From DAIOFH01 sp036745875 (GTDB lineage: Bacteria; Planctomycetota; SZUA-567), in contig DAIOFH010000087.1 in the NCBI GenBank assembly GCA_036745875.1, forward strand, positions 1 through 16,563: DNA of 16,563 bases, written 5' to 3'. This document shows, piece by piece, positions 5,021 to 13,555 of this stretch (the stretch's first letter is position 1; each line of letters begins with the position of its first letter). The notes beneath the pieces were generated by a model. It had not been told where the DNA came from. It was given only the letters and a program-made list of their open reading frames with translations, and ran no database searches. The translations under genes were made by a program, and so were the position numbers.

Positions 5021-7734
5021 AAAGATACCGTCAACCTCAATGAACCTGTATTCTCGGTATAGCGCTTGCCAAAGCGGCCGCTGTAGGACGCGCCTATGTC
5101 CACACGGTCGTTCAGGCGCAAGGTCAGCGCCGCCTCAGGCACCAGCCACATGCCGGAATAGCGGTCGGGATCAGCGGTGAATGCACTGCCGTTGTTCAGA
5201 AAATGCCCATGCAGTTTGTTGCCGAAGCTGCCGCCGTACAATCCCGTCGCTTTCACGGAGCCGATTAGCTGCCGCCCATCCGCCAGTGCGGTGATCTTCG
5301 TCACGCCAAAACCGAGGCCACCCTCCGCATAGGACTGATTGAAGGAATTCACCCCAAGTGCCAAAGCGCCGGTTCCGCGTTCTGTAAAACTCGGGACATG
5401 GCTATAGACAAAACTGCCTTCCATCCTGGGTCCGAAAAGCCAGCCGTCGCCGAATTCAAATTCGCGCCCACCAGCCAGGCGCGCGCTTATGCCGTTGGCG
5501 ATATTATCTGACCGCGCGCCGGCATCCATTCCCGGCAGGTTGATAAACACGTCGGGGTAAGGAGTGGTGAAAATCGCACCCGGAATGAAGATCGCCCTTT
5601 CCGATTCGTAGTCGGCGTGATTGAAGGCGACGGAAGCTTCGGCGAAGAATCCGTCCCGCTCGGCATGCCCATAAAGGCCGAGCCCATACCAGTCGCCTTT
5701 TGACAGCCCGTCGCCACCGCTGGCGCGGAAGCGTGCCCACGAGCCGAATGCGCCGACCGTCGCTTCGCCAAACGATTTTTCCATGCCAAAGAGGGTGCCG
5801 GCAAAGGAACCGTCGTAATCGGAATGCTCCCCTGTTCCCGAGCGATCGGCAAAACTGCCGAACCCCTGGACCCAGAATGCAGCGGAATTGCCGCACGCGG
5901 AAGAAACATTTGCGAGCGCGTCGCCGCTACGCACGGCCGGGGCGGCGGTGCCGGCAACCGTGCCGGACAGCGTCCTTCCATAGCGTTGCACCTCGTTGTG
6001 CCGACCGAGCGAGCGGTGTATCCCGACCAGGCCGAGTTGTCCGTATTCGAGGGATGAGGACAGCCAGTTTGGACTCATTTGCCGTCCGACAGCGGCAAGC
6101 GTGCCAGGCGTCTGGGCGTCCAGGCGCTGAAATATCTGCGAACTTTCATAACCAAGATTCGCGCCCAGTTCATTCGCAAATGCGCCAAGCATGGAAGCGG
6201 CGGTTCCATTGTATCCGGCCACTCCTTCTGCCTGTTTGGAAATGCGGTTTTCAGTCAGCTGCATATAGGCGTTATCGACGCGAAGGAAAAGAAAATCCGC
6301 CTGGCCCAGTGCGCCATAATCGGGGAACAGGTCATTTTCCTCCTCATCGTTCTCCAATAGCTCAATCATGTTTGCAGCTACTACGTCAGGATCACCAGCC
6401 GCCCCCGGAACATTGTTCCAGATGAAATTCATCATCGACACAAGTCTGGTTACTTCCCGCCATTCATCGGCGGAGCGGGAGATATCGGGATCGAGAGAGG
6501 TTAGGTTAAGTTGCACGGGATCATTCACCGGATTGCTATTTTCTCCCTCGATATCTTCCAGCACATCCCAATGCCAATCATCGACTCCGGAATAACTCGC
6601 CTGATCCGGAGTCAACATCGCCGCCCCATTGTAGGAGAGAACGTCGGCGGACTCGAATACCGCATCAAGGACTTCATCCATACTGGCGTTCCTCGCGCCG
6701 GATGCGAGGAGAGCCAATGCGCCGGTGATATGCGGCGCAGCCATGCTGGTTCCATCCATCTTGTCATAGCGCGGCAGGAGATAGGGAATGGACGAACCAA
6801 TATCCGCTCCCGGTGCCATTAAAAATACGTTTTTCTTCGGATTGTCTCCCAACGGCTGGTTACTGAATTCCACGACAAGGCCATCCGGCCGCGAAGCGCC
6901 GACAGGCAGCACGGAATCGTAATTGGAGGGAGAACCGATTTGGTTGACGCCATCATTGCCGCTTGCGAAAACCGGCACAATTCCCGCCGCCGCAAGATTT
7001 GTCAATAATTGCTGCTGTCTCGGATCCCTAACTCCATTTTCCTCAAAGTTTGTATCACCCCAGCTGTTGTTCATGGCGACGATATTATAACGGTCGGCAT
7101 TATTGGCGAGATACTCGAACACTGCCATGATCGGTTCATAGCCGAACTGGGCCACATTGCCCGCTTGCCGAAGGCTGCCATCAGCCTCGGTCCAGGAAGC
7201 GGCATTGGCTAGGATAAGCCCTGCGCCGGGAGCCATGGCGGCGACGGTTCCCGCGACATGCGTTCCATGACTTATACGCCAAAAGCGGGAAGCAAGTGCG
7301 TCATACGAAAGACCGCTATATTCCTGTAGGCTATAGTCGGTGGTGCCGGGCAATGCTACCGCGTCCATTCCGAAGCTGTAGTATAAAAACCCGTCCTGCA
7401 TACCCGGAGCGCTTGACCAACGGTAGTAATTCTTACCATCAACAAGACCATTCATTGAAACACCAATTGAGGCACCTCCGATGATTTGCCCCGAAATCGC
7501 CGGGTGCGACACATCGAATGGGGTATCAAGGATCGCCGCCGAAACGCCGTATCCGGAGATGTTGATTTCGTGGAGGCGGTGCGCGCCAGTCGAATAGAGG
7601 GAATCCATGTAACTGTCGCCAGTCCAGGCCGGCGTGGAGACCCATTCGCCGCCATGGGAACGGCCAGAGCCAATGCAATATGCCAAAAAGGATAAAAATA
7701 CGATAGCGCAGCAACGTTTTGCCCATTGGTTCAT
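5017..7734 (-). CDS. Subtilisin-like (S8) serine protease autotransporter
   Basis: This is a 905-residue type Va autotransporter. Residues 1-27 are a signal peptide. The S8 domain covers about 45-385 with a complete active site: Asp70 (AAILDTPFD), His156 (HGTHVAGT), oxyanion Asn260 (ASGND) and Ser330 (GTSMAAPH). Residues 386-615 form a mainly helical linker with an acidic patch (ENDEEEND). Residues 618-905 form the autotransporter beta-barrel, with strand patterns such as FWVQGFGSFAD, ending LRLTVSF with the terminal Phe typical of outer-membrane proteins. The start at 7734 (MNQWAK) has AGGAGA six bases upstream. A longer in-frame start would add 40 residues, hide the signal peptide, and overlap the upstream gene. 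Known relatives by architecture include Neisseria NalP and Bordetella SphB1. A Cys at the end of the hydrophobic core (FLAYC) is a poor lipobox. It is the second gene of an operon. Confidence 0.93.
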   Translation of the reverse strand: MNQWAKRCCAIVFLSFLAYCIGSGRSHGGEWVSTPAWTGDSYMDSLYSTGAHRLHEINISGYGVSAAILDTPFDVSHPAISGQIIGGASIGVSMNGLVDGKNYYRWSSAPGMQDGFLYYSFGMDAVALPGTTDYSLQEYSGLSYDALASRFWRISHGTHVAGTVAAMAPGAGLILANAASWTEADGSLRQAGNVAQFGYEPIMAVFEYLANNADRYNIVAMNNSWGDTNFEENGVRDPRQQQLLTNLAAAGIVPVFASGNDGVNQIGSPSNYDSVLPVGASRPDGLVVEFSNQPLGDNPKKNVFLMAPGADIGSSIPYLLPRYDKMDGTSMAAPHITGALALLASGARNASMDEVLDAVFESADVLSYNGAAMLTPDQASYSGVDDWHWDVLEDIEGENSNPVNDPVQLNLTSLDPDISRSADEWREVTRLVSMMNFIWNNVPGAAGDPDVVAANMIELLENDEEENDLFPDYGALGQADFLFLRVDNAYMQLTENRISKQAEGVAGYNGTAASMLGAFANELGANLGYESSQIFQRLDAQTPGTLAAVGRQMSPNWLSSSLEYGQLGLVGIHRSLGRHNEVQRYGRTLSGTVAGTAAPAVRSGDALANVSSACGNSAAFWVQGFGSFADRSGTGEHSDYDGSFAGTLFGMEKSFGEATVGAFGSWARFRASGGDGLSKGDWYGLGLYGHAERDGFFAEASVAFNHADYESERAIFIPGAIFTTPYPDVFINLPGMDAGARSDNIANGISARLAGGREFEFGDGWLFGPRMEGSFVYSHVPSFTERGTGALALGVNSFNQSYAEGGLGFGVTKITALADGRQLIGSVKATGLYGGSFGNKLHGHFLNNGSAFTADPDRYSGMWLVPEAALTLRLNDRVDIGASYSGRFGKRYTENTGSLRLTVSF

Positions 7735-7756
7735 TTCAATTCTCCTGCATCGGCGA

Positions 7757-10700
7757 TCAATACGACATCCCAAGACTAAGCGAAAGCTGGTGATTGCGGT
7801 AGTTTTTGCGAACTTCGAAATCGTAATCAAGCCCGGCGTCGAACCCTTTGGCAAATTTCGCCCTTAGTCCCGTGCCCAAACGCCAGCGGTCGCGGCCGGG
7901 ATCGACGCCGTATTGCGGCATATAAACGCCAGTCCCGGCATAGCCGGCCATGATCATGGGGCGGTTCTTTTTAGCCGCATAAATCCAGGATACCCGCGCT
8001 TCCGGAACAACATAGCACCCATTCCCGAAATCCCAGCTTTTGTTGATCCGCACTGTAAGCGGAATATCTACGGCGTTTTCACTGCGGCGTTTGAATTCAT
8101 TGGCAATGGCCAGATCGCCGGCCACGCTTTCAGCCCAACCGTCATTGCGGATATAGCGGTAATTTACGCCGGCAGATGGCGAAAGAGCCACGCAACCCGG
8201 CAACTGGAATTCATATCCAAGTTCCAAGCCGCTGAAAAATGAATCTGAATCGTACTTTCCGCTCTTGCCACCTCCAACCAGCAAATCGACGTCATAGTCA
8301 TTCCAACCGTGCGCATATCCCGCATTGAGCCGGGAGAAGAAACCGCTCTCATGCCGCCAACTTGCGTATAGTCCAGCACTGGCAAGATCGGATTCGTATT
8401 TCGTGCCGAGTTCGGATATCTTCGTCTCGCCGCGCGAATAAGAGCCGGCGATACCGAGAATGAAGTTGTCAGACAGGACATGGTCATAACCAAGAATAGC
8501 TCCCGCCGACTTGAATTTATAGCCGGGCAGCGAATCCTCCCAGTTCTGTTTGCCATATGCGCCAAAGCCGCCGCCCCAGATGCGGTTGACTGCGGTGCGT
8601 GCCGGAGCCATCGAGGCATGCGCCGACGACGATCCGAGAGCGGCCGAAGACAATTGGCCCAATCCGGTCAACCCCACATAATCGCCAATGTGCCTGTCGA
8701 GATAATTGGTGAAGCTGTCGACAGTATGCTGCAGCGCAGTTTGCCCCTGTACGGCGTGCTCGCCATAAAGCTGGGCGAACGCGCGGTGTTGGTCGCCGAC
8801 GCCGTAATAAGGATTTTGGAGGGAAAGCACATAGCTCTCGATCGCATCCTGGAGGTCACGGGAAAAACTCCCCATATTGGCTTCCGTAAACGCTGCTCCA
8901 ACTACAAGATTCCGGCTCTGCGCCGAGCCGAAGAGGTTGTTCTGGATCGTCGGCATGTCGTACATGGACCCGAGAAAAGCGCTATACCCGTCACTACCGA
9001 TGGAGAAGAAATCGCTATAGAGATTCGAAGCGCCAATGATGCCGGTCGCTCCCATCATGAAATTCTGTCCGTCAAGCTCCCGAGCAAGTGCACCGAGAGC
9101 GACAACCTCGGTACGCCGATTGACGGTGGCGCCATTGTTCGCGAATATTTTGCCAAGGTCTTCATTTGCCTCTTTATGAAATACCATGACGCCGCCATCG
9201 ACATCCACAGCACCTCCGCCAAAGGACAGCGTATTGCCCGCCCCGACCCGCACAAGGCCGGAAAGGCTTGTTCCGCCGCCTGCATTGAATGTGGCGGTGT
9301 CCCCTCCTCCCGCGCGATTGGTGAATTCCAGTTCGCCCTGACCATACAGCCTAACCCTGTCGGCGACCTCCACCTGCTTGCCGCCGGTGATCGAAAGGTT
9401 GCCGGAGAAGATGTCGATGCCGCGCACCCTGATATCGGCATTTTGGCCTACAGTCGTCCTGCCGCCGTAAATACCGATATCAAAATGCCCTTTTCCTCCA
9501 AACTGGATGGCAGGCGTTCCACTGCCATAGATAGGAAAATCAATGGTGAAATCGAAAAGCGGGTCGATTTTGTCCGTGGAATTACCATTGATGTCCGCGA
9601 GCCTGCCGAAAGTCAGGGCAGTGCCGAGGTCGGTTCCGACACCCATGTTGTCGTAATCGGTGATTACAGATCCATTGATGATCGATCCCCGCATGAGATT
9701 AATTTCTTTGACATGCGCCCCCTGCCCGACATAAATCGCCGCGCGGCGGCCCGAGATGCACCCGGTCACGTCGAAGCGGTCCAACAATGCGCCTGAAAGC
9801 GCGGCCCGCCCCAAGTCGAAATCACGTTTGAATTCCGTTTCAATTCTTTTCAGCCTTTTCGAATAGAGCTCGATGTCAGCGGGATCGGTGGCTGCCTCCA
9901 AGTTGGCCAGTTCCCTCTGGTACGTAATCGTATCTTCCACTCTCATATCGTAATACGAATACTGTTGGTCCATCATTTCTGCGTTGGAGTTGAGGTTATA
10001 GCCAAGGTCAAAGCGTGCCGCGATACCGTTTCGTCCGAGCGCCTGCAAATCGCCGCGATGGGTGACGGAGGAGTTCGAACCATACGCCACCAACAGGCCT
10101 GTTCCGTTGTCGCCATTGGCATGAACCTTGACTCCCTTATCGATTATAACATGGTTGTTGCTGCCATCGGAACGGATGCCTGCTCCCGCATAGCCTTTTG
10201 TCAGCAGATCGCCTTTTTGCGTAATATTTACGCAACTGGCAAAAACATGAAGGCCAAGTCCATAACTCGACGTGTTGTATTCGCCTGGCACATACTGCCC
10301 GTCGCGGCGCAGAAAGAAACCGTCCTCATTCACCAGTGTTTGGTTGTCGACATAAACGGATTTTCCAAAGAAGTTACGCCGGTCGATCGCATAGCCGAGA
10401 TCCTGGATGGCGGCGAGTTCGACTTCCATAAAGCCGGTGTAGTTGCGAAACTGGACGTGGGTCATGTTGAGATTGTGGATGGTGAAGTGACCCAGGTCAG
10501 TTGCGCCGCCCTCATAATTCAAAGGGAGCGTGCGGGAAACATTGTTGCCCCCCCAAACCAAGTCTCCGTAAACGGCTGTCGCCTGGGAACCAAGGAACAA
10601 GGGCGCCTCCGGGTTGGACCGGTCTGACAGCATGGCCATTTCATCCATTGCATGATATTTTTTCCCATCTTCGTCAAATACATACTGATCTATTCCTAAG

Positions 10701-11311
10701 ATACCCATCCCGTGGCCAAATTCGTGAATGAAGACTCCCGTGAGGGATACACCGCCACTCTCTTGAAGTTGGGAATTCTCGCCATAAGACCACGGCAACG
10801 TTCCCATCGCGGCGGTGGCATGGGCGTCAATCGCATCATCACTTTCGGTTACTTTTCCCTTTGCAAGAACTTGCTGTATGCCGCCCACCATCAGAATCGT
10901 GCTGTCGTCAAGCATGCTCTCCGTAAAAGAGCTGGGTCCGCAGTTTGCATTCATTTCATCCATGGCGCCGAGATTGACCTGTACCGTCTCTACAGGTTCT
11001 CCATGTGGAAAAACCCTTTCTACCCAGTATTCGGCGGATTTGATGATTGCCTCTATCTCATGCTCCTGAAATGTGCGGGTCGAGTATATGGGCTGGTTAT
11101 TGTCGATTCTAAAGGGATCAGGGTCCGTGTCTGAAAAAAAATGCAGCTCAAACACGACATGGTCATCCGCATTCTTCACTTCGCGTATGTCCAAGGAATA
11201 GGCCGCGCAGGACAGAAAAAACCAGGAGAGAGCCAGAAGCGTCAACAGTCGAACGCAAAAACTGGACCAAACAATTCTGAAAAGTAAACATGCGCAATTT
11301 GTTCTTCCCAT
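7757..11311 (-). CDS. Autotransporter with metalloprotease-like N-terminal domain and beta-helix passenger
   Basis: The protein has 1184 residues. Residues 1-39 carry a long signal peptide with hydrophobic core LLTLLALSWFFLSCAA. Residues 50-310 resemble bacterial metzincin-like peptidases. His196, Glu197 and His200 form HEFGH with Gly203, and FMEVELAAIQDLGYAID (294-310) is a C-terminal block common to such domains. The canonical third ligand position (206) is Gly; Asp208, His275, His279 and His285 are alternatives. Residues 320-750 are Gly/Asn-rich short strands consistent with a beta-helix, interrupted by a charged helical insert (about 455-500). Residues 910-1184 are the autotransporter barrel, ending LSLGMSY. 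The start has AGGA seven bases upstream. It is first in the operon; the subtilase gene begins 22 bases after its stop. Proteolytic activity is likely but not certain. Confidence 0.88.
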   Translation of the reverse strand: MGRTNCACLLFRIVWSSFCVRLLTLLALSWFFLSCAAYSLDIREVKNADDHVVFELHFFSDTDPDPFRIDNNQPIYSTRTFQEHEIEAIIKSAEYWVERVFPHGEPVETVQVNLGAMDEMNANCGPSSFTESMLDDSTILMVGGIQQVLAKGKVTESDDAIDAHATAAMGTLPWSYGENSQLQESGGVSLTGVFIHEFGHGMGILGIDQYVFDEDGKKYHAMDEMAMLSDRSNPEAPLFLGSQATAVYGDLVWGGNNVSRTLPLNYEGGATDLGHFTIHNLNMTHVQFRNYTGFMEVELAAIQDLGYAIDRRNFFGKSVYVDNQTLVNEDGFFLRRDGQYVPGEYNTSSYGLGLHVFASCVNITQKGDLLTKGYAGAGIRSDGSNNHVIIDKGVKVHANGDNGTGLLVAYGSNSSVTHRGDLQALGRNGIAARFDLGYNLNSNAEMMDQQYSYYDMRVEDTITYQRELANLEAATDPADIELYSKRLKRIETEFKRDFDLGRAALSGALLDRFDVTGCISGRRAAIYVGQGAHVKEINLMRGSIINGSVITDYDNMGVGTDLGTALTFGRLADINGNSTDKIDPLFDFTIDFPIYGSGTPAIQFGGKGHFDIGIYGGRTTVGQNADIRVRGIDIFSGNLSITGGKQVEVADRVRLYGQGELEFTNRAGGGDTATFNAGGGTSLSGLVRVGAGNTLSFGGGAVDVDGGVMVFHKEANEDLGKIFANNGATVNRRTEVVALGALARELDGQNFMMGATGIIGASNLYSDFFSIGSDGYSAFLGSMYDMPTIQNNLFGSAQSRNLVVGAAFTEANMGSFSRDLQDAIESYVLSLQNPYYGVGDQHRAFAQLYGEHAVQGQTALQHTVDSFTNYLDRHIGDYVGLTGLGQLSSAALGSSSAHASMAPARTAVNRIWGGGFGAYGKQNWEDSLPGYKFKSAGAILGYDHVLSDNFILGIAGSYSRGETKISELGTKYESDLASAGLYASWRHESGFFSRLNAGYAHGWNDYDVDLLVGGGKSGKYDSDSFFSGLELGYEFQLPGCVALSPSAGVNYRYIRNDGWAESVAGDLAIANEFKRRSENAVDIPLTVRINKSWDFGNGCYVVPEARVSWIYAAKKNRPMIMAGYAGTGVYMPQYGVDPGRDRWRLGTGLRAKFAKGFDAGLDYDFEVRKNYRNHQLSLSLGMSY

Positions 11312-11368
11312 AAAGGCATCCTCTCAGCCAGAATGATTACGGTGCCTGGAAATGTTGTGGATGCTTTT

Positions 11369-11396
11369 AGTATAACCTATGATTCTGCGCTAACAA
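11369..11396 (-). promoter_or_regulatory. Sigma70-type promoter for the autotransporter operon
   Basis: On the minus strand, TTGTTA (11396-11391) and TATACT (11374-11369) are separated by 16 bases, matching 4/6 and 5/6 consensus bases. The leader to the ATG at 11311 would be about 50 bases. No sigma54 motif is present here, unlike the convergent secreted gene. Confidence 0.6.
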
Positions 11397-11426
11397 TAAA
11401 AAATACGGCAAAACGTCGAATCTCAA

Positions 11427-11460
11427 CAAAAAAACAGGCTTCCCGACGGGAAAGCCTGTT
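11427..11460 (-). terminator. Rho-independent terminator after rplI
   Basis: Read on the minus strand, a stem of twelve pairs (arms 11460-11448 and 11444-11433, one bulged base, GTC loop) ends in seven T residues. It lies 32 bases past the rplI stop and closes the ribosomal protein operon, insulating it from the autotransporter promoter downstream. Confidence 0.9.
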
Positions 11461-11492
11461 CCATAAATCATTTGTGCAGATACGGCGAAAGT

Positions 11493-11963
11493 TTATTCCG
11501 GGGTATTGGAATCCTTGATGCCGACAACCCACACCTTGAATTCCGTTTCCACCTCGGGATGCAGACGCACCGGGACGCGGTGGACGCCCAGTGTCTTGAT
11601 CGGCTCTGCGAGGCGGATCATTTCGGGTTCGAGCTGGATAGCCTGCTCGACCAGAGCGGCAACCAGGTCTTTGACCTGCACGGAGCCGTACAGAACGTCG
11701 GATTCGGACACGCGTTCCTTGAGGGTGATATCAATGGCGGAAATGCGCTCCGCCAAAACCTTGAAGTCCTTGACGCGCTCGAGTTCGCGCGCCTGGCGAA
11801 GCTTCTTGGCGCCTTCAATCTGTTTCAGGTTGGCCGGAGTGACTTCGACAGCCAGCTTCCTCGGCAGAAGGAAATTACGGCCATAGCCGTTTGCAACCGT
11901 CACTACGTCGCCGGTCAGGCCAAGATCCTTGACGTCTTCGCTCAACAACAATTTCATCGGCAT
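11493..11963 (-). CDS. rplI: Large ribosomal subunit protein bL9
   Basis: L9 binds 23S rRNA domain V at the base of the L1 stalk through its N-terminal domain and extends its C-terminal domain away from the ribosome. The 156-residue product starts MPMKLLLSEDV and shows the signature GLTGDVVTVANGYGRNFLLP (about residues 15-34). A long charged central helix follows (about 45-75), then a C-terminal domain ending near FKVWVVG. The start at 11963 has GGGAGG seven bases upstream; family members often start at the second Met, two codons later. A 142-base spacer with a strong GC hairpin separates it from rpsR. Confidence 0.96.
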   Translation of the reverse strand: MPMKLLLSEDVKDLGLTGDVVTVANGYGRNFLLPRKLAVEVTPANLKQIEGAKKLRQARELERVKDFKVLAERISAIDITLKERVSESDVLYGSVQVKDLVAALVEQAIQLEPEMIRLAEPIKTLGVHRVPVRLHPEVETEFKVWVVGIKDSNTPE

Positions 11964-11983
11964 TGTCTTGCCTCCCACTTCCA

Positions 11984-12019
11984 GCGGGGCGTCACGGGCG
12001 CAAGTGCGCCGGTCCCCGC
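11984..12019 (-). other. GC-rich leader hairpin before rplI
   Basis: The outer stem GCGGGG / CCCCGC (12019-12014 with 11989-11984) encloses an inner stem GGCGC-ACTT-GCGCC. The structure ends 21 bases before the rplI start, just upstream of its ribosome binding site. It is not followed by a T-tract. A role in translation control or mRNA processing is possible. A second small hairpin AGCGT-ATTT-ACGCT lies at 12060-12073. Confidence 0.5.
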
Positions 12020-12105
12020 CAATCCAATCAAATAAAACCCCTTGCGGCGTTCAAGCAGAAGCGTATTTACGCTGTGCCGTAAGGACAACAGACAGGATCC
12101 GCGTC

Positions 12106-12357
12106 TTACTGGCGGCCGCTGTAGCGCAGCAACGCAAGAAAACGGGCGCGCTTGATGGCGCGGGCAATGGCGCGCTGGTGTTTGGCGCAGTTACCGAGGC
12201 GCTTCCTGTCAAACATCTTGCCCTGGGGGCTCATGAACTTCTGCAGAGCGTTCACGTCCTTGTAGTCGACTACTTCGGGCGCGTCCTTGGAACAATAGCG
12301 GCAACGTCCGTTGCCCACATGGAAATCCTGCTTGTCTTTGCCGAAATCGGAACTCAC
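12106..12357 (-). CDS. rpsR: Small ribosomal subunit protein bS18, zinc-ligand type
   Basis: S18 forms a heterodimer with S6 on the platform of the 30S subunit. The 83-residue product shows CRYC (Cys19, Cys22), VDYKDVNALQKFMSPQGKM, and the family signature NCAKHQRAIARAIKRARFLALL. Cys19, Cys22, Cys57 and His60 make a plausible zinc site, as in zinc-containing S18 variants. A GTG start at 12357 is chosen because GAGGAG sits seven bases upstream; the upstream in-frame ATG would run through that binding site and add an atypical hydrophobic segment. The gap to ssb is 68 bases, AT-rich, without a terminator. Confidence 0.95.
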   Translation of the reverse strand: MSSDFGKDKQDFHVGNGRCRYCSKDAPEVVDYKDVNALQKFMSPQGKMFDRKRLGNCAKHQRAIARAIKRARFLALLRYSGRQ

Positions 12358-12425
12358 TGGCGTTCTCCTCAAAACAACGTATAAAAATAACAAAAAATGA
12401 ATGTTTGCATGATTATGCCGCTTAC

Positions 12426-12998
12426 TCAGAACGGAATGTCGTCCTGGGGAATCGAAGACGAGGACGAGCCCATATCGTCGTCAAATACGTCTTCCGCCCG
12501 CCCGCCCGAAGGCGGCCTCGACGAAGAAGACGAGGAGGATGAAGAGGACGAGGAAGACGAAGGCGGCGTCTGCCTGCCGGAATACTGGCGACGGCCGGAG
12601 GTGCGTGTGTCGGAAGATTCGTACCGACCCGAATCGAACCGTCCGCTCTGGCCCGTTCCGCCGTCTCTGGTGCCGAGGAACTGGACGTTCTGGACATAGA
12701 CCTTGATCCGGCTGCGACGCTCTCCGGTTTCCTTGTCCTGCCACTGGTCCTCTATGAGGCGGCCTTCGACCAGTACGGGCCGTCCCTTGGCGAGGTATTC
12801 GCTGCAGGTCTCGGCCTGGCGGTCCCAGACGGTGCAGTCAATGAAGAGAGTCTCTTCCTTTCTCTCGCTCCCGCTGCGGCCGCGAACAGTTGTCACCGCG
12901 AGACGCAGGTCGGCGACGGCAGTGCCTTGGGGTGTATAGCGAAGTTCTGGATCGCGGGTCAGGTTGCCGATCAATATTACTCGATTGAATCCAGCCAT
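12426..12998 (-). CDS. ssb: Single-stranded DNA-binding protein
   Basis: SSB coats single-stranded DNA as a tetramer in replication, repair and recombination. The 190-residue product starts MAGFNRVILIGNLTRDPELRYT, with the OB fold over about residues 1-110, and ends DDIPF, the acidic tip that recruits partner proteins. The linker is Gly/Arg/Ser-rich and contains 14 consecutive Ser residues (147-160), all encoded by TCN codons (12519-12560), followed by an acidic EDVFDDDM patch and five more serines. The start at 12998 has AAGGAG six bases upstream. Placement between rpsF and rpsR is common in bacteria. A plus-strand acidic open frame over the Ser run is a shadow. Confidence 0.96.
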   Translation of the reverse strand: MAGFNRVILIGNLTRDPELRYTPQGTAVADLRLAVTTVRGRSGSERKEETLFIDCTVWDRQAETCSEYLAKGRPVLVEGRLIEDQWQDKETGERRSRIKVYVQNVQFLGTRDGGTGQSGRFDSGRYESSDTRTSGRRQYSGRQTPPSSSSSSSSSSSSSSRPPSGGRAEDVFDDDMGSSSSSIPQDDIPF

Positions 12999-13116
12999 CC
13001 CGTGCTCCTTCATAAAGATGTCATCCCCCGGTCAGGCATTGTCCACGCTTGAGTTTACCGGAGGCGGTGCAGTATCCTGCAATCTAATGAAATATACTCC
13101 CGTAATTCCACTCTTT

Positions 13117-13135
13117 GAAACCCGTAAAGGGTTTC
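13117..13135 (-). other. Hairpin just after rpsF
   Basis: GAAACCC and GGGTTTC form a 7-bp stem with a five-base loop starting five bases after the rpsF stop. There is no T-tract after it, so it is more likely an mRNA-stabilising or processing hairpin than a full terminator. It lies in a 141-base spacer before ssb. Confidence 0.5.
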
Positions 13136-13139
13136 GGAT

Positions 13140-13502
13140 TTAATCCATCAACGCATCGATCGGAATGCCATCGTTGCCGCGGTCGCGATTCGAAAGGGTC
13201 TGCGGTTCGATACCGTCCTCGTCGGTGAGAATCAGGACGCGCAGAATATTTTCATTCAGGGCGCACTGACGTTCCATCTTGACGATGCCCTGCGAATCGG
13301 CATTGAAGTGGACCAGGATGTAGGTGCCGCGCTTAATCTTGTTGATTTCGTAGGCAAGGCGGCGGTCGTCCCATTTGACGCTCTTGACAATTTCGGCGCC
13401 GTGGCGGGTCAGACAGTCAAGACATTCCTTCTCCATCTTGGCATAGTCTTCCTTGGCCTTGGCGCTGTCGACAATAAACATTGCTTCATACAGTTTGCTC
13501 AC
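13140..13502 (-). CDS. rpsF: Small ribosomal subunit protein bS6
   Basis: S6 binds 16S rRNA together with S18 on the 30S platform. The 120-residue product begins MSKLYEAMFIVDSA, aligned with the family start (typically KYEXMFIV), and contains KWDDRRLAYEINKIKRGTYI, the conserved central region, then ALNENILRVLIL. A polar tail of about 20 residues follows. A GTG start at 13502 is chosen because GGAGG lies seven bases upstream. An in-frame ATG at 13541 would add 13 residues and would lie next to the AT-rich repeat region. It is the first of rpsF-ssb-rpsR-rplI. Confidence 0.95.
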   Translation of the reverse strand: MSKLYEAMFIVDSAKAKEDYAKMEKECLDCLTRHGAEIVKSVKWDDRRLAYEINKIKRGTYILVHFNADSQGIVKMERQCALNENILRVLILTDEDGIEPQTLSNRDRGNDGIPIDALMD

Positions 13503-13555
13503 ACCAATTCCTCCAACTTTGTAAATAATAGTCTCTGACATAGTTAATAATTATT

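Noticed and set aside
7734..7854. Longer N-terminus for the subtilase autotransporter
   Set aside because: The extra 40 residues would overlap the end of the upstream gene and bury the signal peptide; the ATG at 7734 has a good ribosome binding site.
8480..9796. Plus-strand open frame of 438 codons
   Set aside because: It lies entirely antisense to the larger autotransporter, whose domains are clear. It has no recognisable motif or ribosome binding site.
12397..12699. Plus-strand frame encoding a strongly acidic Glu/Asp-rich peptide
   Set aside because: It is the complement of the Ser run and acidic linker of ssb; no independent start signal.
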